From assembly GCA_934131175.1 (NCBI GenBank), contig CAKOZD010000009.1, forward strand, positions 1 to 59,894: a stretch of 59,894 nucleotides of DNA, read 5' to 3'. The stretch is from an uncultured Bacilli bacterium. GTDB lineage: Bacteria; Bacillota_I; Bacilli_A; RF39; UBA660. Position numbers and translations under genes: made by a program. Positions 1 to 8,379 of this stretch are shown here, piece by piece. Below the pieces are notes generated by a model, which was not told the origin of the DNA, searched no databases, and saw only the letters and a program-made list of their open reading frames with translations. Numbering within the stretch: the stretch's first letter is position 1; every line of letters begins with the position of its first letter.

Positions 1-39
1 TAAGGAGCATATTATACATCGAAAACTGACATTTTCAAA

Positions 40-74
40 AAAAGATATAACATGACATTATCATAAAATGATTA
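40..74. repeat. 35-bp intergenic repeat, copy 1
   Basis: This stretch matches 26632-26666 at 34 of 35 positions. It contains AACATGACATTA followed by an imperfect inverted repeat, ATCAT-AAA-ATGAT. Both copies sit upstream of a promoter and of a hypothetical gene whose leader carries GGGG. That fits a conserved regulator-binding site or a small dispersed element. Only these two copies were noticed by eye. Confidence 0.75.
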
Positions 75-92
75 CAAAATGTTGTAGTTAAT

Positions 93-121
93 TTGACATT
101 TGTTTGACAATATGATATTAT
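93..121 (+). promoter_or_regulatory. Sigma-A type promoter for the 147-776 gene
   Basis: TTGACA at 93-98 is followed after exactly 17 nt by TATTAT at 116-121. A second TTGACA lies at 104-109. The predicted start falls near 128, giving a leader of about 20 nt with AAAGGGGG at 134-141. Confidence 0.7.
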
Positions 122-146
122 ACAACTCAATTTAAAGGGGGATTAT

Positions 147-776
147 ATGGAACTTAATGAAGATATTGTAAAATACAATAAAGAAAATAAAATAAAACAG
201 ATTGTGGAATTAGCATTTAGAGAAATTACAAGAAAAGGATATTTTGATATAGAAAAGGGAAATGCACCAATACCTGGAGTTTGGAATAAGGCAATGTCTA
301 CTATTCCAAATACTATGGTTAATTATGTTAATGATTGTGGATATGGATGTTGCTTTGTATTTTCTGCATATTTAATGTCTATTTTAAATAAGTATGGTAT
401 TAATAATTATATGATTGGAACTGTAGAAGATACAGGAACTCGTGCTTCAGTTATGTATGAAGATAATGGTGAATTTTATGTTGCAAATCCTGTAGAAGAT
501 ATTGAATACTTCACATCACATAATATTAAACCAGAAAATCGTGATAATTATTACGATGGTAATAGTGCAACTATGTATGTTGAAGGAAAAAAACATAATG
601 ATTCTAGATACACATTAGATGAATTTTGTGAAAAGTATGGAACTATGTGGATTATAGGACGTATGAATGAAAATGCTGAAGAAATATTAAGTACACAATT
701 TGCGTCTATGCAAGATAGAACAATAATGCCACCTGAAAAAAGAAATTACGATATCCAACTAATAAAGATTAAGTAA
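147..776 (+). CDS. Transglutaminase-like cysteine protein (possibly inactive)
   Basis: This 209-residue cytoplasmic protein has no signal peptide or membrane segment. Its core looks like a transglutaminase/papain-type fold. A Cys-containing helix (CGYGCCFVF, about residue 68) is followed by a strand pair ending in FYVANPVED, the position where active family members have an Asp or Asn after the strand. The catalytic His normally found in the preceding strand is not obvious; that strand reads RASVMYED. The protein may therefore have lost activity or use another residue. The start is the ATG after a strong AAAGGGGGA ribosome site. The gene is monocistronic and ends at a bidirectional terminator shared with the converging gene. 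The family call rests on motif shape only; a substrate cannot be named. Confidence 0.45.
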   Translation: MELNEDIVKYNKENKIKQIVELAFREITRKGYFDIEKGNAPIPGVWNKAMSTIPNTMVNYVNDCGYGCCFVFSAYLMSILNKYGINNYMIGTVEDTGTRASVMYEDNGEFYVANPVEDIEYFTSHNIKPENRDNYYDGNSATMYVEGKKHNDSRYTLDEFCEKYGTMWIIGRMNENAEEILSTQFASMQDRTIMPPEKRNYDIQLIKIK

Positions 777-797
777 TGTTTTTTAGTGAGAAAGTAA

Positions 798-845
798 AAG
801 AAACTTCAATTAAATTATTTAGAAACCTTAATTGGTTTCTTTTTC
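798..845. terminator. Bidirectional terminator between converging genes
   Basis: The arms AAGAAAC-tt-CAATTAA (798-813) and TTAATTG-GTTTCTT (828-841) form a long stem with a two-base bulge. T runs lie on the plus side and A runs on the minus side. It ends both the 147-776 gene and the 845-1801 gene. Confidence 0.7.
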
Positions 846-1801
846 TATACAATATTTTTTATTATATACTCATAAATATCGGCGGAATTCTTTTTAACTT
901 CAAAAGTTACAGTGTATGAATTACCAATATTTAAACTCAATGAACCATTTGTATTTATATATTTCATCTCACATTCGTTACCATTTTTATCTACAAATAT
1001 ATAATTATCAAATGTATAAGAACCATCATCTCCAAAATAAAATGAATTGTTTCCAATACTTTTTAAAGAGAAAGTATCTGTATATGTACCAACACCATAT
1101 AAGCCAATTGCTTTTCTTAATTCTTCTTCATTACTTACTTTATCAATTTCATTACCATTTGATCTTAATATTATCTTATAATCTGTAATCTTCTTGTTAT
1201 TATGATATAAATTTAATTTAATATACTTATTATATCTTTTCAAAAGAACTACCATATCATAATATTTTTCGTCTATTTTATACTTTTTACTATTACCTTC
1301 ATTGTTAAAAGTCATAGAACAACTACTACCAATACATTCAAATGAATCATAATCAGCATCTTCAATTACCTCATTTCCTGTATTTGAAAGTTTATTAATA
1401 AAAACATTTACTCCAACAATTCCAATAACAAGAATAATAATTATTACTATTATAATATTGCCATTACTAGAACTTTTATTTACAGTGTTATTGACCATTA
1501 TATTTTGACTATTATTTATATTATTCTGCCCAAAATTGTTATTTTGAAAATTATCATTTATAAAAATATTATCATTATAATTACTACTATTATTAATGTT
1601 AACTTCATTTATATTATTATTGTTATTGTTATTGTTATTATTTTTATTATTATTAGAAAAATTATTCTGACTACTAGATTGTGGTACACCAAAAAAGTCA
1701 GTTAGACTAGGTTGATTATTAGTATCATTACTTTCATTATTGTTATTATTGATATTATTATTTGTCCCATTAAAAAAATCATTATTTAAATTATTATTCA
1801 T
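845..1801 (-). CDS. Asn-rich single-pass membrane protein
   Basis: This 318-residue protein has three parts. Residues 1-110 are a low-complexity, almost purely Asn/Ser/Gln-rich region. Residues about 118-137 form one hydrophobic helix made largely of Ile and Val. About 180 residues follow as a folded, beta-rich domain. With the positive-inside rule weakly satisfied, the Asn-rich tail is probably cytoplasmic and the C-terminal domain outside. The tail is encoded by AAT/AAC runs, so its length may vary between strains. The ATG at 1801 follows an AGGAG ribosome site. No known domain was recognised in the C-terminal part, and the function is unknown. Confidence 0.7.
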   Translation of the reverse strand: MNNNLNNDFFNGTNNNINNNNNESNDTNNQPSLTDFFGVPQSSSQNNFSNNNKNNNNNNNNNNINEVNINNSSNYNDNIFINDNFQNNNFGQNNINNSQNIMVNNTVNKSSSNGNIIIVIIIILVIGIVGVNVFINKLSNTGNEVIEDADYDSFECIGSSCSMTFNNEGNSKKYKIDEKYYDMVVLLKRYNKYIKLNLYHNNKKITDYKIILRSNGNEIDKVSNEEELRKAIGLYGVGTYTDTFSLKSIGNNSFYFGDDGSYTFDNYIFVDKNGNECEMKYINTNGSLSLNIGNSYTVTFEVKKNSADIYEYIIKNIV

Positions 1802-1898
1802 ATTACATAACTCCTATTATAAAAAAATTATAACACATAATAATTAATAAACAGGTAAATAATTTAAATATTATAAATGTAAAGTAGGTGATAAAATA

Positions 1899-1936
1899 AA
1901 AAAAGTATATACATTATAATTTATATATACTTTTCT
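1899..1936 (-). terminator. Terminator of the ABC exporter gene
   Basis: AAAAGTATATA (1901-1911) pairs with TATATACTTTT (1924-1934). The A-rich run just before 1901 gives the U tract on the minus strand, immediately downstream of the exporter stop codon. Confidence 0.65.
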
Positions 1937-1982
1937 CATATATTTTATTTATTATTAATTAAAATTATTGTTTACTTTATTA

Positions 1983-3731
1983 CTATACTAAATCTTTACT
2001 ATATAATTTTTTATAGAAATTACAACTTTTTAATAATTCACTATGTGTACCTGAAGCAATTATCCTACCATCATCTACTACAAATATTTTATCAGAATCA
2101 ATTACAGTAGATAATCTATGTGCAACTATTAATATAGTATATTTACCTTTTAAATTATCAATTGCTTCTTGTATTTTACTTTGAGTTTCATTATCTAACG
2201 CACTTGTTGCTTCATCAAATAATATAATTTCTGTTTTCATTAATAGTGCACGGGCGATAGCAATTCTTTGCTTTTGACCACCTGATAAAATCACTCCATT
2301 TTCTCCTACAATTGTTTCATATCCATCTGGAAGAGACTCAATATATTCATCTATACATGCAGCCTTACAAGCAACTTTAATCTCATCCATAGTAGCATCC
2401 TTTTTAGCAAGTAGTAAATTATCTTTTATAGAAAAGTTAAAAATATAAGGACTTTGTGTAATTATAGACATATTATCTCTAATAGCTGAACGACTTAAAT
2501 TATTTATATTAGTGCCGTCTAATAGTATTTCACCATCATTAATATCATAAAGTTTTGTAATTAAATTAAATATTGTAGTTTTACCAGCACCACTTTTACC
2601 AACAAAAGCAACTCTTTCATTAGCCTTTATCTCAAAATTCATATTTTTAAGTATAGGAATATCACCATAACTAAAACATACATCATTAAATATAATATTT
2701 CCAGTTAGTTTCTTTGTGTTTTTCTTACCAAATTTTTCTTTTTCAAATTTATTATCATAAATTATTTCATAAACTCTATTAGCAGCAAGTTCAAAAGATT
2801 TATTAACATCCATTACTCTAACAAAACTATTCAATAAATTTTTAATTTTATATTGATAATTATAAGCAATGACAAGAGCAGGTATTGTAATTAAAGATTT
2901 ATCCATCAAATAACAACATAATATTATATAGATAAAGTCAAACAAAGAATTTAAATTTCTTCTAATGTAAGTATAAAAAGTACCTGTATTAAGAGCATGA
3001 ATCTGTTCTTTAGTTGTCTCTTCAATCTTATCGGACATTTGATTTAGCATTGTATCATTTGCATTTAAAACTTTAACATCTCTCATACCACGAACTACTT
3101 CACTAATTAGTCCAGTCTTCTTTTCTCTAAGTTTTCTTACATTTTTAAATATCTCATTTTGTTTATTAATACCTTTTTTATCAACAAAAAATAAACAAAT
3201 AGATGTAATAACTGAATATACAAATATAGATTTATTTAAAAGAAATACTGCAAGCAAGACACCAATATTTGATATGACACTTGAAATAGCCGTGATATAC
3301 TCAACAAATACATTAGCAATTTCTTCAGTGTCTCTATTTAATCTATCAATAAATAAACCAGATGTATTTTTATCGATTTCCTTAACTTTAATATTTAATA
3401 TTTCTTTTGCCAAGTCTTCTTGCATACATATTAATGTCTTTTGATTAATTAATCTATAAAGACGGAACTCAAAATAATTTACTAGGTAAGATATAATGTC
3501 TAGACCAAGAACAGTCATAGCAGATAAGAATAATTGACTTACAACACCGTTTGTAATATTTAAAATTATTTTAGCAGAAAAAATTGGTAATATCGCTCCA
3601 ATAATCGCATCTGTTAAACATAATATAACAAATATTACTAGTTTACCATTTGATTGTTTAACATATTTCCAGGTTCTTCTTAAATTTAATATTAAACTAG
3701 ATTTATCTTTATTCTTTCTTCTTTTTATCAT
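1983..3731 (-). CDS. ABC exporter half-transporter (membrane and ATPase domains fused)
   Basis: This 582-residue protein has the ABC exporter layout: an N-terminal six-helix membrane domain (about residues 30-320) and a C-terminal nucleotide-binding domain. Walker A is GKSGAGKTT, the signature is LSGGQKQR and Walker B is IILFDEATSALD, followed by the switch His in VAHRLS. All catalytic motifs are intact. There is no N-terminal C39 peptidase domain, so it is not a bacteriocin-processing exporter. As a single half-transporter it probably forms a homodimer. It exports an unknown lipid, peptide or drug. An AraC-type regulator with a likely effector-binding domain diverges from it, which suggests, but does not prove, drug-responsive control. 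The start has a strong GGGGGTG ribosome site. Confidence 0.85.
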   Translation of the reverse strand: MIKRRKNKDKSSLILNLRRTWKYVKQSNGKLVIFVILCLTDAIIGAILPIFSAKIILNITNGVVSQLFLSAMTVLGLDIISYLVNYFEFRLYRLINQKTLICMQEDLAKEILNIKVKEIDKNTSGLFIDRLNRDTEEIANVFVEYITAISSVISNIGVLLAVFLLNKSIFVYSVITSICLFFVDKKGINKQNEIFKNVRKLREKKTGLISEVVRGMRDVKVLNANDTMLNQMSDKIEETTKEQIHALNTGTFYTYIRRNLNSLFDFIYIILCCYLMDKSLITIPALVIAYNYQYKIKNLLNSFVRVMDVNKSFELAANRVYEIIYDNKFEKEKFGKKNTKKLTGNIIFNDVCFSYGDIPILKNMNFEIKANERVAFVGKSGAGKTTIFNLITKLYDINDGEILLDGTNINNLSRSAIRDNMSIITQSPYIFNFSIKDNLLLAKKDATMDEIKVACKAACIDEYIESLPDGYETIVGENGVILSGGQKQRIAIARALLMKTEIILFDEATSALDNETQSKIQEAIDNLKGKYTILIVAHRLSTVIDSDKIFVVDDGRIIASGTHSELLKSCNFYKKLYSKDLV

Positions 3732-3819
3732 AAAACACCCCCAATAAATATATAAAATACCATATAAAATTCTACTTATATTTAAGAAAAAAACAAGACT
3801 TTTATTTATCTTAAAAATG

Positions 3820-3828
3820 TGATATAAT
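3820..3828 (+). promoter_or_regulatory. Extended -10 promoter for the AraC-type regulator
   Basis: The extended -10 TGATATAAT ends at 3828, and no good -35 is visible. The leader to the start codon at 3914 is about 75 nt, longer than for most genes in this window. Confidence 0.5.
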
Positions 3829-3913
3829 ATGCACTCAAAAATTAATGGAGAATATTAAATTATTAACAATAAAAATAAATAACTTATGATAAAATACTAC
3901 ATAGGTGATGACT

Positions 3914-4708
3914 ATGAATATTTATAAATCATTAAATGAAATAACCGAATATATTGATAATCATTTAGAAGAAGAAATAAGTTATGAAGTATTGTCTAAA
4001 ATTCTTGGAGTAAACACATATACTATGCAGAAAATTTTCACTTTATTAGCAGGACTTCCATTATCAGAATATATTAGAAAAAGAAGACTATCGAATGCAG
4101 GATATGATTTATATGAAAATAAATTAAAAGTAATAGATGTCGCAGTAAAATATAATTATAACAATGCAACATCTTTTTCAAGAGCATTTGAAAAGTTTCA
4201 CGGAATAAAACCCAGTCAAATTACAAAGACTACTAAATTAATAAATTTTCCAAGAATAATATTTGATGAAAATATAAAAGTTACAACTGAAATAAACTAT
4301 GAAATAATAGAGTTATCTGAACTAAAACTATATGGTCTTAGTATAAAAACTAATAACAAAACAATAGGTAAATTAGCACCAATTTTTTTTAAAGAAGTAA
4401 ATGAAAAATATAAAAATATCTATGGTGAAGTGAAGTATGGCATGATTACTTATGATAAAGATAGATTAGAATGTCAAAAGTATTTTTGTTTATATGATAA
4501 AAAAATACAAGAATTTGAAATGGTTAAGTTACCGGAAAGCAAGTGGCTTAAATTTAGAATTAACTCAGAAAACCCAAAAGAAATACAAGAAATGTCTCAT
4601 AAGTTTTATGAAGAGTTCTTACCATCTTGCAGATATAATTTAAAAGAATTACCAGAATTAGAATATTATCATGATGGAATTACAGACTTTTTAGTCGCAA
4701 TTTATTAA
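3914..4708 (+). CDS. AraC-family regulator with GyrI-like effector-binding domain
   Basis: This is a 264-residue transcription regulator. Residues about 1-105 contain the double helix-turn-helix of the AraC family, with the second helix pair in NNATSFSRAFEKFHGIKPSQ. Residues about 120-264 resemble the GyrI-like small-molecule-binding domain of the SoxS/Rob type (LKLYGLSIKT, then YHDGITDFLVAIY at the end). Proteins of this layout often bind hydrophobic drugs and activate efflux genes. The divergent ABC exporter is the obvious target, by inference. The ATG at 3914 is preferred over the upstream GTG at 3905 and ATG at 3908 because AGGTGA lies at the right distance only from 3914. A hairpin terminator follows at once. 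Confidence 0.8.
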   Translation: MNIYKSLNEITEYIDNHLEEEISYEVLSKILGVNTYTMQKIFTLLAGLPLSEYIRKRRLSNAGYDLYENKLKVIDVAVKYNYNNATSFSRAFEKFHGIKPSQITKTTKLINFPRIIFDENIKVTTEINYEIIELSELKLYGLSIKTNNKTIGKLAPIFFKEVNEKYKNIYGEVKYGMITYDKDRLECQKYFCLYDKKIQEFEMVKLPESKWLKFRINSENPKEIQEMSHKFYEEFLPSCRYNLKELPELEYYHDGITDFLVAIY

Positions 4709-4745
4709 CTGACAAAATTATACATAAATAAGTCAGTTTTTTTAT
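4707..4745 (+). terminator. Rho-independent terminator
   Basis: ACTGAC (4708-4713) and GTCAGT (4732-4737) form the stem, followed by a T run. It overlaps the stop codon of the AraC-type gene. Confidence 0.7.
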
Positions 4746-4780
4746 TTTAAAATTTGTTATTTTATTCATGGGGTGACAAA

Positions 4781-6694
4781 TTGAAATATATAAAAGAAAT
4801 ATATCTAACAAAAAGTGATATTAAAGAAATTGACTGGATAAACTTAATAGATAAAATAAATAGTTATATAAGAATATTTACAAGTTGGAAGATAATTATA
4901 CTTAATAAAGATAAAGAAATAAGATACTTTATAATTTCTAATATAATGTTACCCATAACTATAAATAATCAAGAAAAATTTCTATTAAAAAAAATTAAGA
5001 AATTAAAATTACCACCAACTAATTATACCTTACTATCTTATACACAAAAAAATTATAACTTTATAGATTTAATTGACAAATATAAAATGAAAAATCAAAA
5101 TCTAGAATCAGCAACAATAACTTTTACTAAATTACCAAATAACAAATTTTTATCAAGTACAAATATTTATCTTAGAAAAGAAATAAAACTAGTAAAAAAA
5201 CATTTACTTCTTCATAATCCAATATCCATTTTAAATATAGACTTTAGTAATAATAAAAGATATTTTTATAAGAAACAAAAAAAATATTTGGAAATAGATA
5301 AAAATATTAAATATTTAAGTACAAATAATGCTAATAGTATTTTAAAAGTAAATAAATTTCCACTTTATGATAATTCGTATTACTTAAATCATAACTCTTT
5401 TGATTTTAATAAACATTCTCTTATAGTAGGCTCTTCTGGTACAGGTAAATCTAAATTAATTAGTCTATTAGTAAATAATATCTTTAATTCAAAAGAAAAA
5501 TTAAAATATAAATTCATTATAATAGACCCTCACGCATCTCTTGAATATGATATAGGTGGATTAGGAAAAGTAATAGATTTTAAAGATACATTAAATAGTA
5601 TAAATTTATTTTCCAGTAATAAAAAAGATATTATTGAGGAAACAGAACTACTCTTGGAATTACTAAAAAACCTAATAAAAGATCAGTATAATTCTAAATT
5701 AGAAAGAGTATTAAGACACTCAATATATTTATTATTAACTGCCAATACATTTAATTTTGAAAATCTAAGAAATTTACTTTTAAATATGGAATATAGAAAT
5801 AAAGTACTAAACGAAAATAAAAGTTATCTACCAACAAGTATCACTCAATTCTTTTTAACAGACTTTAATAATCTAAGATTAGAATACTATAACGAAACTA
5901 TCTCTCCAATAATAAGTTTTATAGATGAAATTGAACTAACCAAAATATTCAATGATAATAAAAATCTAAACTTAGAAGAGACAATAAAAAGTAATTTTTT
6001 AACACTATTTTCACTAAATAGAACAGTACTTGGAAGCAAAGGACTTTATTTAATTTCAGGTCTTATAATGGAACAACTTTTTTTATTAATTGAAAACAAA
6101 AAAATAAAAGAACACTTAATCTTTATAATTGATGAAGTTCCAGTTGTTGAAAATAAAATATTAGAGTCATTTTTATCTGAAGCAAGAAAATTTAATTTAT
6201 CATTAATTTTAATTTGCCAATACTTTAATCAAATATCAGAAAGTCTAAAGTTATCTATTTTTTCTAATACCATAAATTACTTTATATTTAGAGTATCTAG
6301 AATGGATGCTAATATCTTAGTAAATAGTTTTGATATGAAAATTCCACTTGATAATACACTTGATGCAAAGATAAATTTGTTTACAGGACTAAATAACCGT
6401 GAATGTATAGCAAGAATATCAATAGATAATAAATTACAAAAACCATTTAAAGGAACAACAACATTCTTTAAAAGTATACCTAGAATAATTAATAATGAAT
6501 CCAAAATAGATAAAGCAAGTATTACTCAAACAAATAAAAAATTAACAAATAAAGTACTAATAAATAAAAGTGAAAATTTCTCAATAGATAATGAAAAAAT
6601 AAATAAAAACAAAAATTTTTCAATAAATAAAAATATCGATGTAAATTCAATTTTAAAAATAAATAATACAAGTAAAAAGGAGATAATTAAATGA
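4781..6694 (+). CDS. VirB4/HerA-type P-loop ATPase
   Basis: This 638-residue ATPase has a non-descript N-terminal region of about 200 residues. A Walker A motif, GSSGTGKSK, begins near residue 217 and is followed by a strand ending in IIIDPHASLEYD. Walker B is LIFIIDEVP near residue 448, followed by FLSEARKFNLSLILICQYF, the typical sensor strand of HerA/VirB4/TraG-type motors. The last 45 residues are Asn/Lys-rich and probably disordered. Members of this superfamily pump DNA or protein through membranes or process DNA ends. No membrane segment is evident here. The start chosen is TTG at 4781, seven bases after GGGGTGA; the longer frame from TTG at 4754 has no ribosome site. The stop overlaps the next ATG by four bases, so the two proteins are translationally coupled. 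It is not a T7SS EssC, because there are no tandem FtsK domains and no FHA domain. Confidence 0.75.
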   Translation: MKYIKEIYLTKSDIKEIDWINLIDKINSYIRIFTSWKIIILNKDKEIRYFIISNIMLPITINNQEKFLLKKIKKLKLPPTNYTLLSYTQKNYNFIDLIDKYKMKNQNLESATITFTKLPNNKFLSSTNIYLRKEIKLVKKHLLLHNPISILNIDFSNNKRYFYKKQKKYLEIDKNIKYLSTNNANSILKVNKFPLYDNSYYLNHNSFDFNKHSLIVGSSGTGKSKLISLLVNNIFNSKEKLKYKFIIIDPHASLEYDIGGLGKVIDFKDTLNSINLFSSNKKDIIEETELLLELLKNLIKDQYNSKLERVLRHSIYLLLTANTFNFENLRNLLLNMEYRNKVLNENKSYLPTSITQFFLTDFNNLRLEYYNETISPIISFIDEIELTKIFNDNKNLNLEETIKSNFLTLFSLNRTVLGSKGLYLISGLIMEQLFLLIENKKIKEHLIFIIDEVPVVENKILESFLSEARKFNLSLILICQYFNQISESLKLSIFSNTINYFIFRVSRMDANILVNSFDMKIPLDNTLDAKINLFTGLNNRECIARISIDNKLQKPFKGTTTFFKSIPRIINNESKIDKASITQTNKKLTNKVLINKSENFSIDNEKINKNKNFSINKNIDVNSILKINNTSKKEIIK

Positions 6695-7395
6695 ATGAGT
6701 CTTATGCTTTAGAAATAATTAATAAAATATTTGTAAATGTTTTTGAAAAAAATAACACGTTTTCTCTAGAAGAGATATTAAATAAATTTGCTTATGATAT
6801 AGATATACCAAGAAAAGTAACAGATTACTTAACAAAAGAAACAACATGGACAGATTCGATAGATATAAACAAGAAATTTATTACAAATAAAAATATGCAA
6901 GAAAAAGATATTAGAGAAGGTTGGATGCAAGAAAAAAGAGAAATAACCAATTTAGAAGATTTAATTAATATATGGCAAGAAATAAATTTAACAACAACAG
7001 AAAGAGTATATGACTCGGTAAATGTTACCAAAAGCGATACAATTTATAGATGTGAAAATGTTTATCAATCAAGTGACTGTAGTGATTCAAAAAATATAAT
7101 TTATTGTGAATCATGTGGAAAGAGCAATTATCTATTAGCATCTAAAAGGTCTGGCACATGTTCATTCTCAATAAGAATAGATGACTCAAAAGAATGTAGT
7201 AATTCTTATAATGTAATTTGTTCCAACAAAATAAGTAATTCAATTTTTATTCAAGACTGCTCAAGTCTATATGAATGTATGTTTTGTTCCCATATATCTA
7301 ATAAAAAATATTGTATTGCTAATATGCAATTTGAAGAAGATGAATATTTTTATATAAAAAAAGAAATAGTCAATTGGTTATTAAGCAAAAATTAA
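6691..7395 (+). CDS. Cys/Ser/Asn-rich repeat protein coupled to the ATPase
   Basis: This 234-residue protein has an N-terminal helical part (residues 1-100). Its C-terminal part is built from imperfect repeats in which Ser, Asn and Cys recur every few residues (for example SVNVTKSDTIYRCENVYQSS and KNIIYCESCGKSN). About a dozen cysteines occur between residues 125 and 215. The spacing suggests short parallel strands stacked as a small beta-solenoid, possibly binding metal, but it matches no zinc-finger pattern known to me. The ATG lies inside the ATGA overlap with the ATPase stop codon, so the two proteins are probably partners. There is no signal peptide. The function is unknown. Confidence 0.6.
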   Translation: MNESYALEIINKIFVNVFEKNNTFSLEEILNKFAYDIDIPRKVTDYLTKETTWTDSIDINKKFITNKNMQEKDIREGWMQEKREITNLEDLINIWQEINLTTTERVYDSVNVTKSDTIYRCENVYQSSDCSDSKNIIYCESCGKSNYLLASKRSGTCSFSIRIDDSKECSNSYNVICSNKISNSIFIQDCSSLYECMFCSHISNKKYCIANMQFEEDEYFYIKKEIVNWLLSKN

Positions 7396-7413
7396 TTAAA
7401 AATAAAACAACGC

Positions 7414-7445
7414 ACTTGTACAAGTAAATAAATTTATTATATAAT
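7414..7445 (+). promoter_or_regulatory. Promoter with a 12-bp palindrome over the -35
   Basis: ACTTGTACAAGT (7414-7425) is a perfect palindrome containing the -35-like TTGTAC (7416-7421). TATAAT at 7440-7445 lies 18 nt further on. A second TATAAT at 7451-7456 directly precedes the AGGAG ribosome site. The palindrome could be a repressor operator. Confidence 0.5.
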
Positions 7446-7469
7446 TGTACTATAATAGGAGAGTTTAAT

Positions 7470-8261
7470 ATGGAGAATAAAAAATTTATTATTACTATAG
7501 TTATTTTAGTATTAATTATCTTGGGGTTAGGTGGATTTATTTATTATGACAAGTTTTATAAAACAGAAGAAGAAAAAGCCACAATAACAACTATTGATAA
7601 TGTAGATATTGATTTAAATGTCATGTATCAAGTAGGTGATATATTAACTAAGTTTGATGATACTTTTAATGTTAATAATTCAAATTACTTTGGTTATATT
7701 TATCAAGGAAAAAAGCTATTTGCTAAAAATTTTGATACGTCTGCTGCCTTATTTGCTTCTATGCATAAAGATTTAGGTGGAACAACAACTGTACAATATT
7801 TAACAGGTGGAAACGTAAAAAAAGACTTTGAAAGTATTTTTGGAACATACTTAAAATATAATGCAGCAAGTTTTCAACCAGGACAATCATATAATATTGT
7901 ATATGATGCTGGAACAGATAAGTATGCATACGTTGCTCCAACTACAAAACAATTATTCTCACCAGAATATCATGCAATAAATGTTTCAACTTCATTAACA
8001 AATGATAGTATTATTGTTAAAAGAAAAATATATTATGTAGAATATAATACTGTAAATGGTGATGCTGCAACAGAAGCAAAACTTTATACATCAAAAGACA
8101 AAAGTAAACTTATAGGAACTATTCCATTAAGAAATGGAGTAATAAGAGAAGATGAAGTTATGGCAAAATTCAGTTCAAGTCTAAAAAACTATACATATAC
8201 CTTTAAAGCAAATAGTGATGGTGACTACAATTTTTATTCAATAGAAGAAACTAGAAGATAG
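7470..8261 (+). CDS. Membrane-anchored extracellular protein of unknown function
   Basis: This 263-residue protein has a short positive start followed by one long hydrophobic helix (residues about 6-26) that lacks a clear cleavage or lipobox site. It is probably an uncleaved anchor with about 235 residues outside. The outer part is soluble, beta-rich and has no cysteines. No enzyme motif was recognised. The gene stands alone, with its own promoter and a strong terminator overlapping its stop codon. Its predicted leader is only about 18 nt. Confidence 0.65.
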   Translation: MENKKFIITIVILVLIILGLGGFIYYDKFYKTEEEKATITTIDNVDIDLNVMYQVGDILTKFDDTFNVNNSNYFGYIYQGKKLFAKNFDTSAALFASMHKDLGGTTTVQYLTGGNVKKDFESIFGTYLKYNAASFQPGQSYNIVYDAGTDKYAYVAPTTKQLFSPEYHAINVSTSLTNDSIIVKRKIYYVEYNTVNGDAATEAKLYTSKDKSKLIGTIPLRNGVIREDEVMAKFSSSLKNYTYTFKANSDGDYNFYSIEETRR

Positions 8262-8275
8262 TTTCTTTTTTTACA
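8246..8275 (+). terminator. Rho-independent terminator
   Basis: AGAAACTA and TAGTTTCT pair around a five-base loop and are followed by seven T. The stem begins inside the last codons of the preceding gene. Confidence 0.75.
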
Positions 8276-8333
8276 TAATTTTACATATAAAAATAAAATG
8301 AAAAATGTAAAAAAGTTAATAAAATTATATTTC

Positions 8334-8362
8334 TTTTACTTATAATTCGATTGTGCTATAAT
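8334..8362 (+). promoter_or_regulatory. Extended -10 promoter of the hydrolase-murF-ddl operon
   Basis: The -35 is weak (TTTTAC, 8334-8339). TGC lies directly before TATAAT at 8357-8362, and GGAG follows nine bases after the -10. Confidence 0.6.
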
Positions 8363-8379
8363 TATCTTGGAGTGATTCA

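Noticed and set aside
1505..1705. A plus-strand frame rich in Ile
   Set aside because: It is the complement of the Asn codon runs of the minus-strand gene; poly-Asn read backwards gives Ile/Leu-rich nonsense.
4781..6694. The ATPase as EssC of a type VII system serving the WXG100 pair
   Set aside because: It has one P-loop domain of VirB4/HerA type, no tandem FtsK domains, no FHA or membrane segments, and lies 6 kb away in a different operon.
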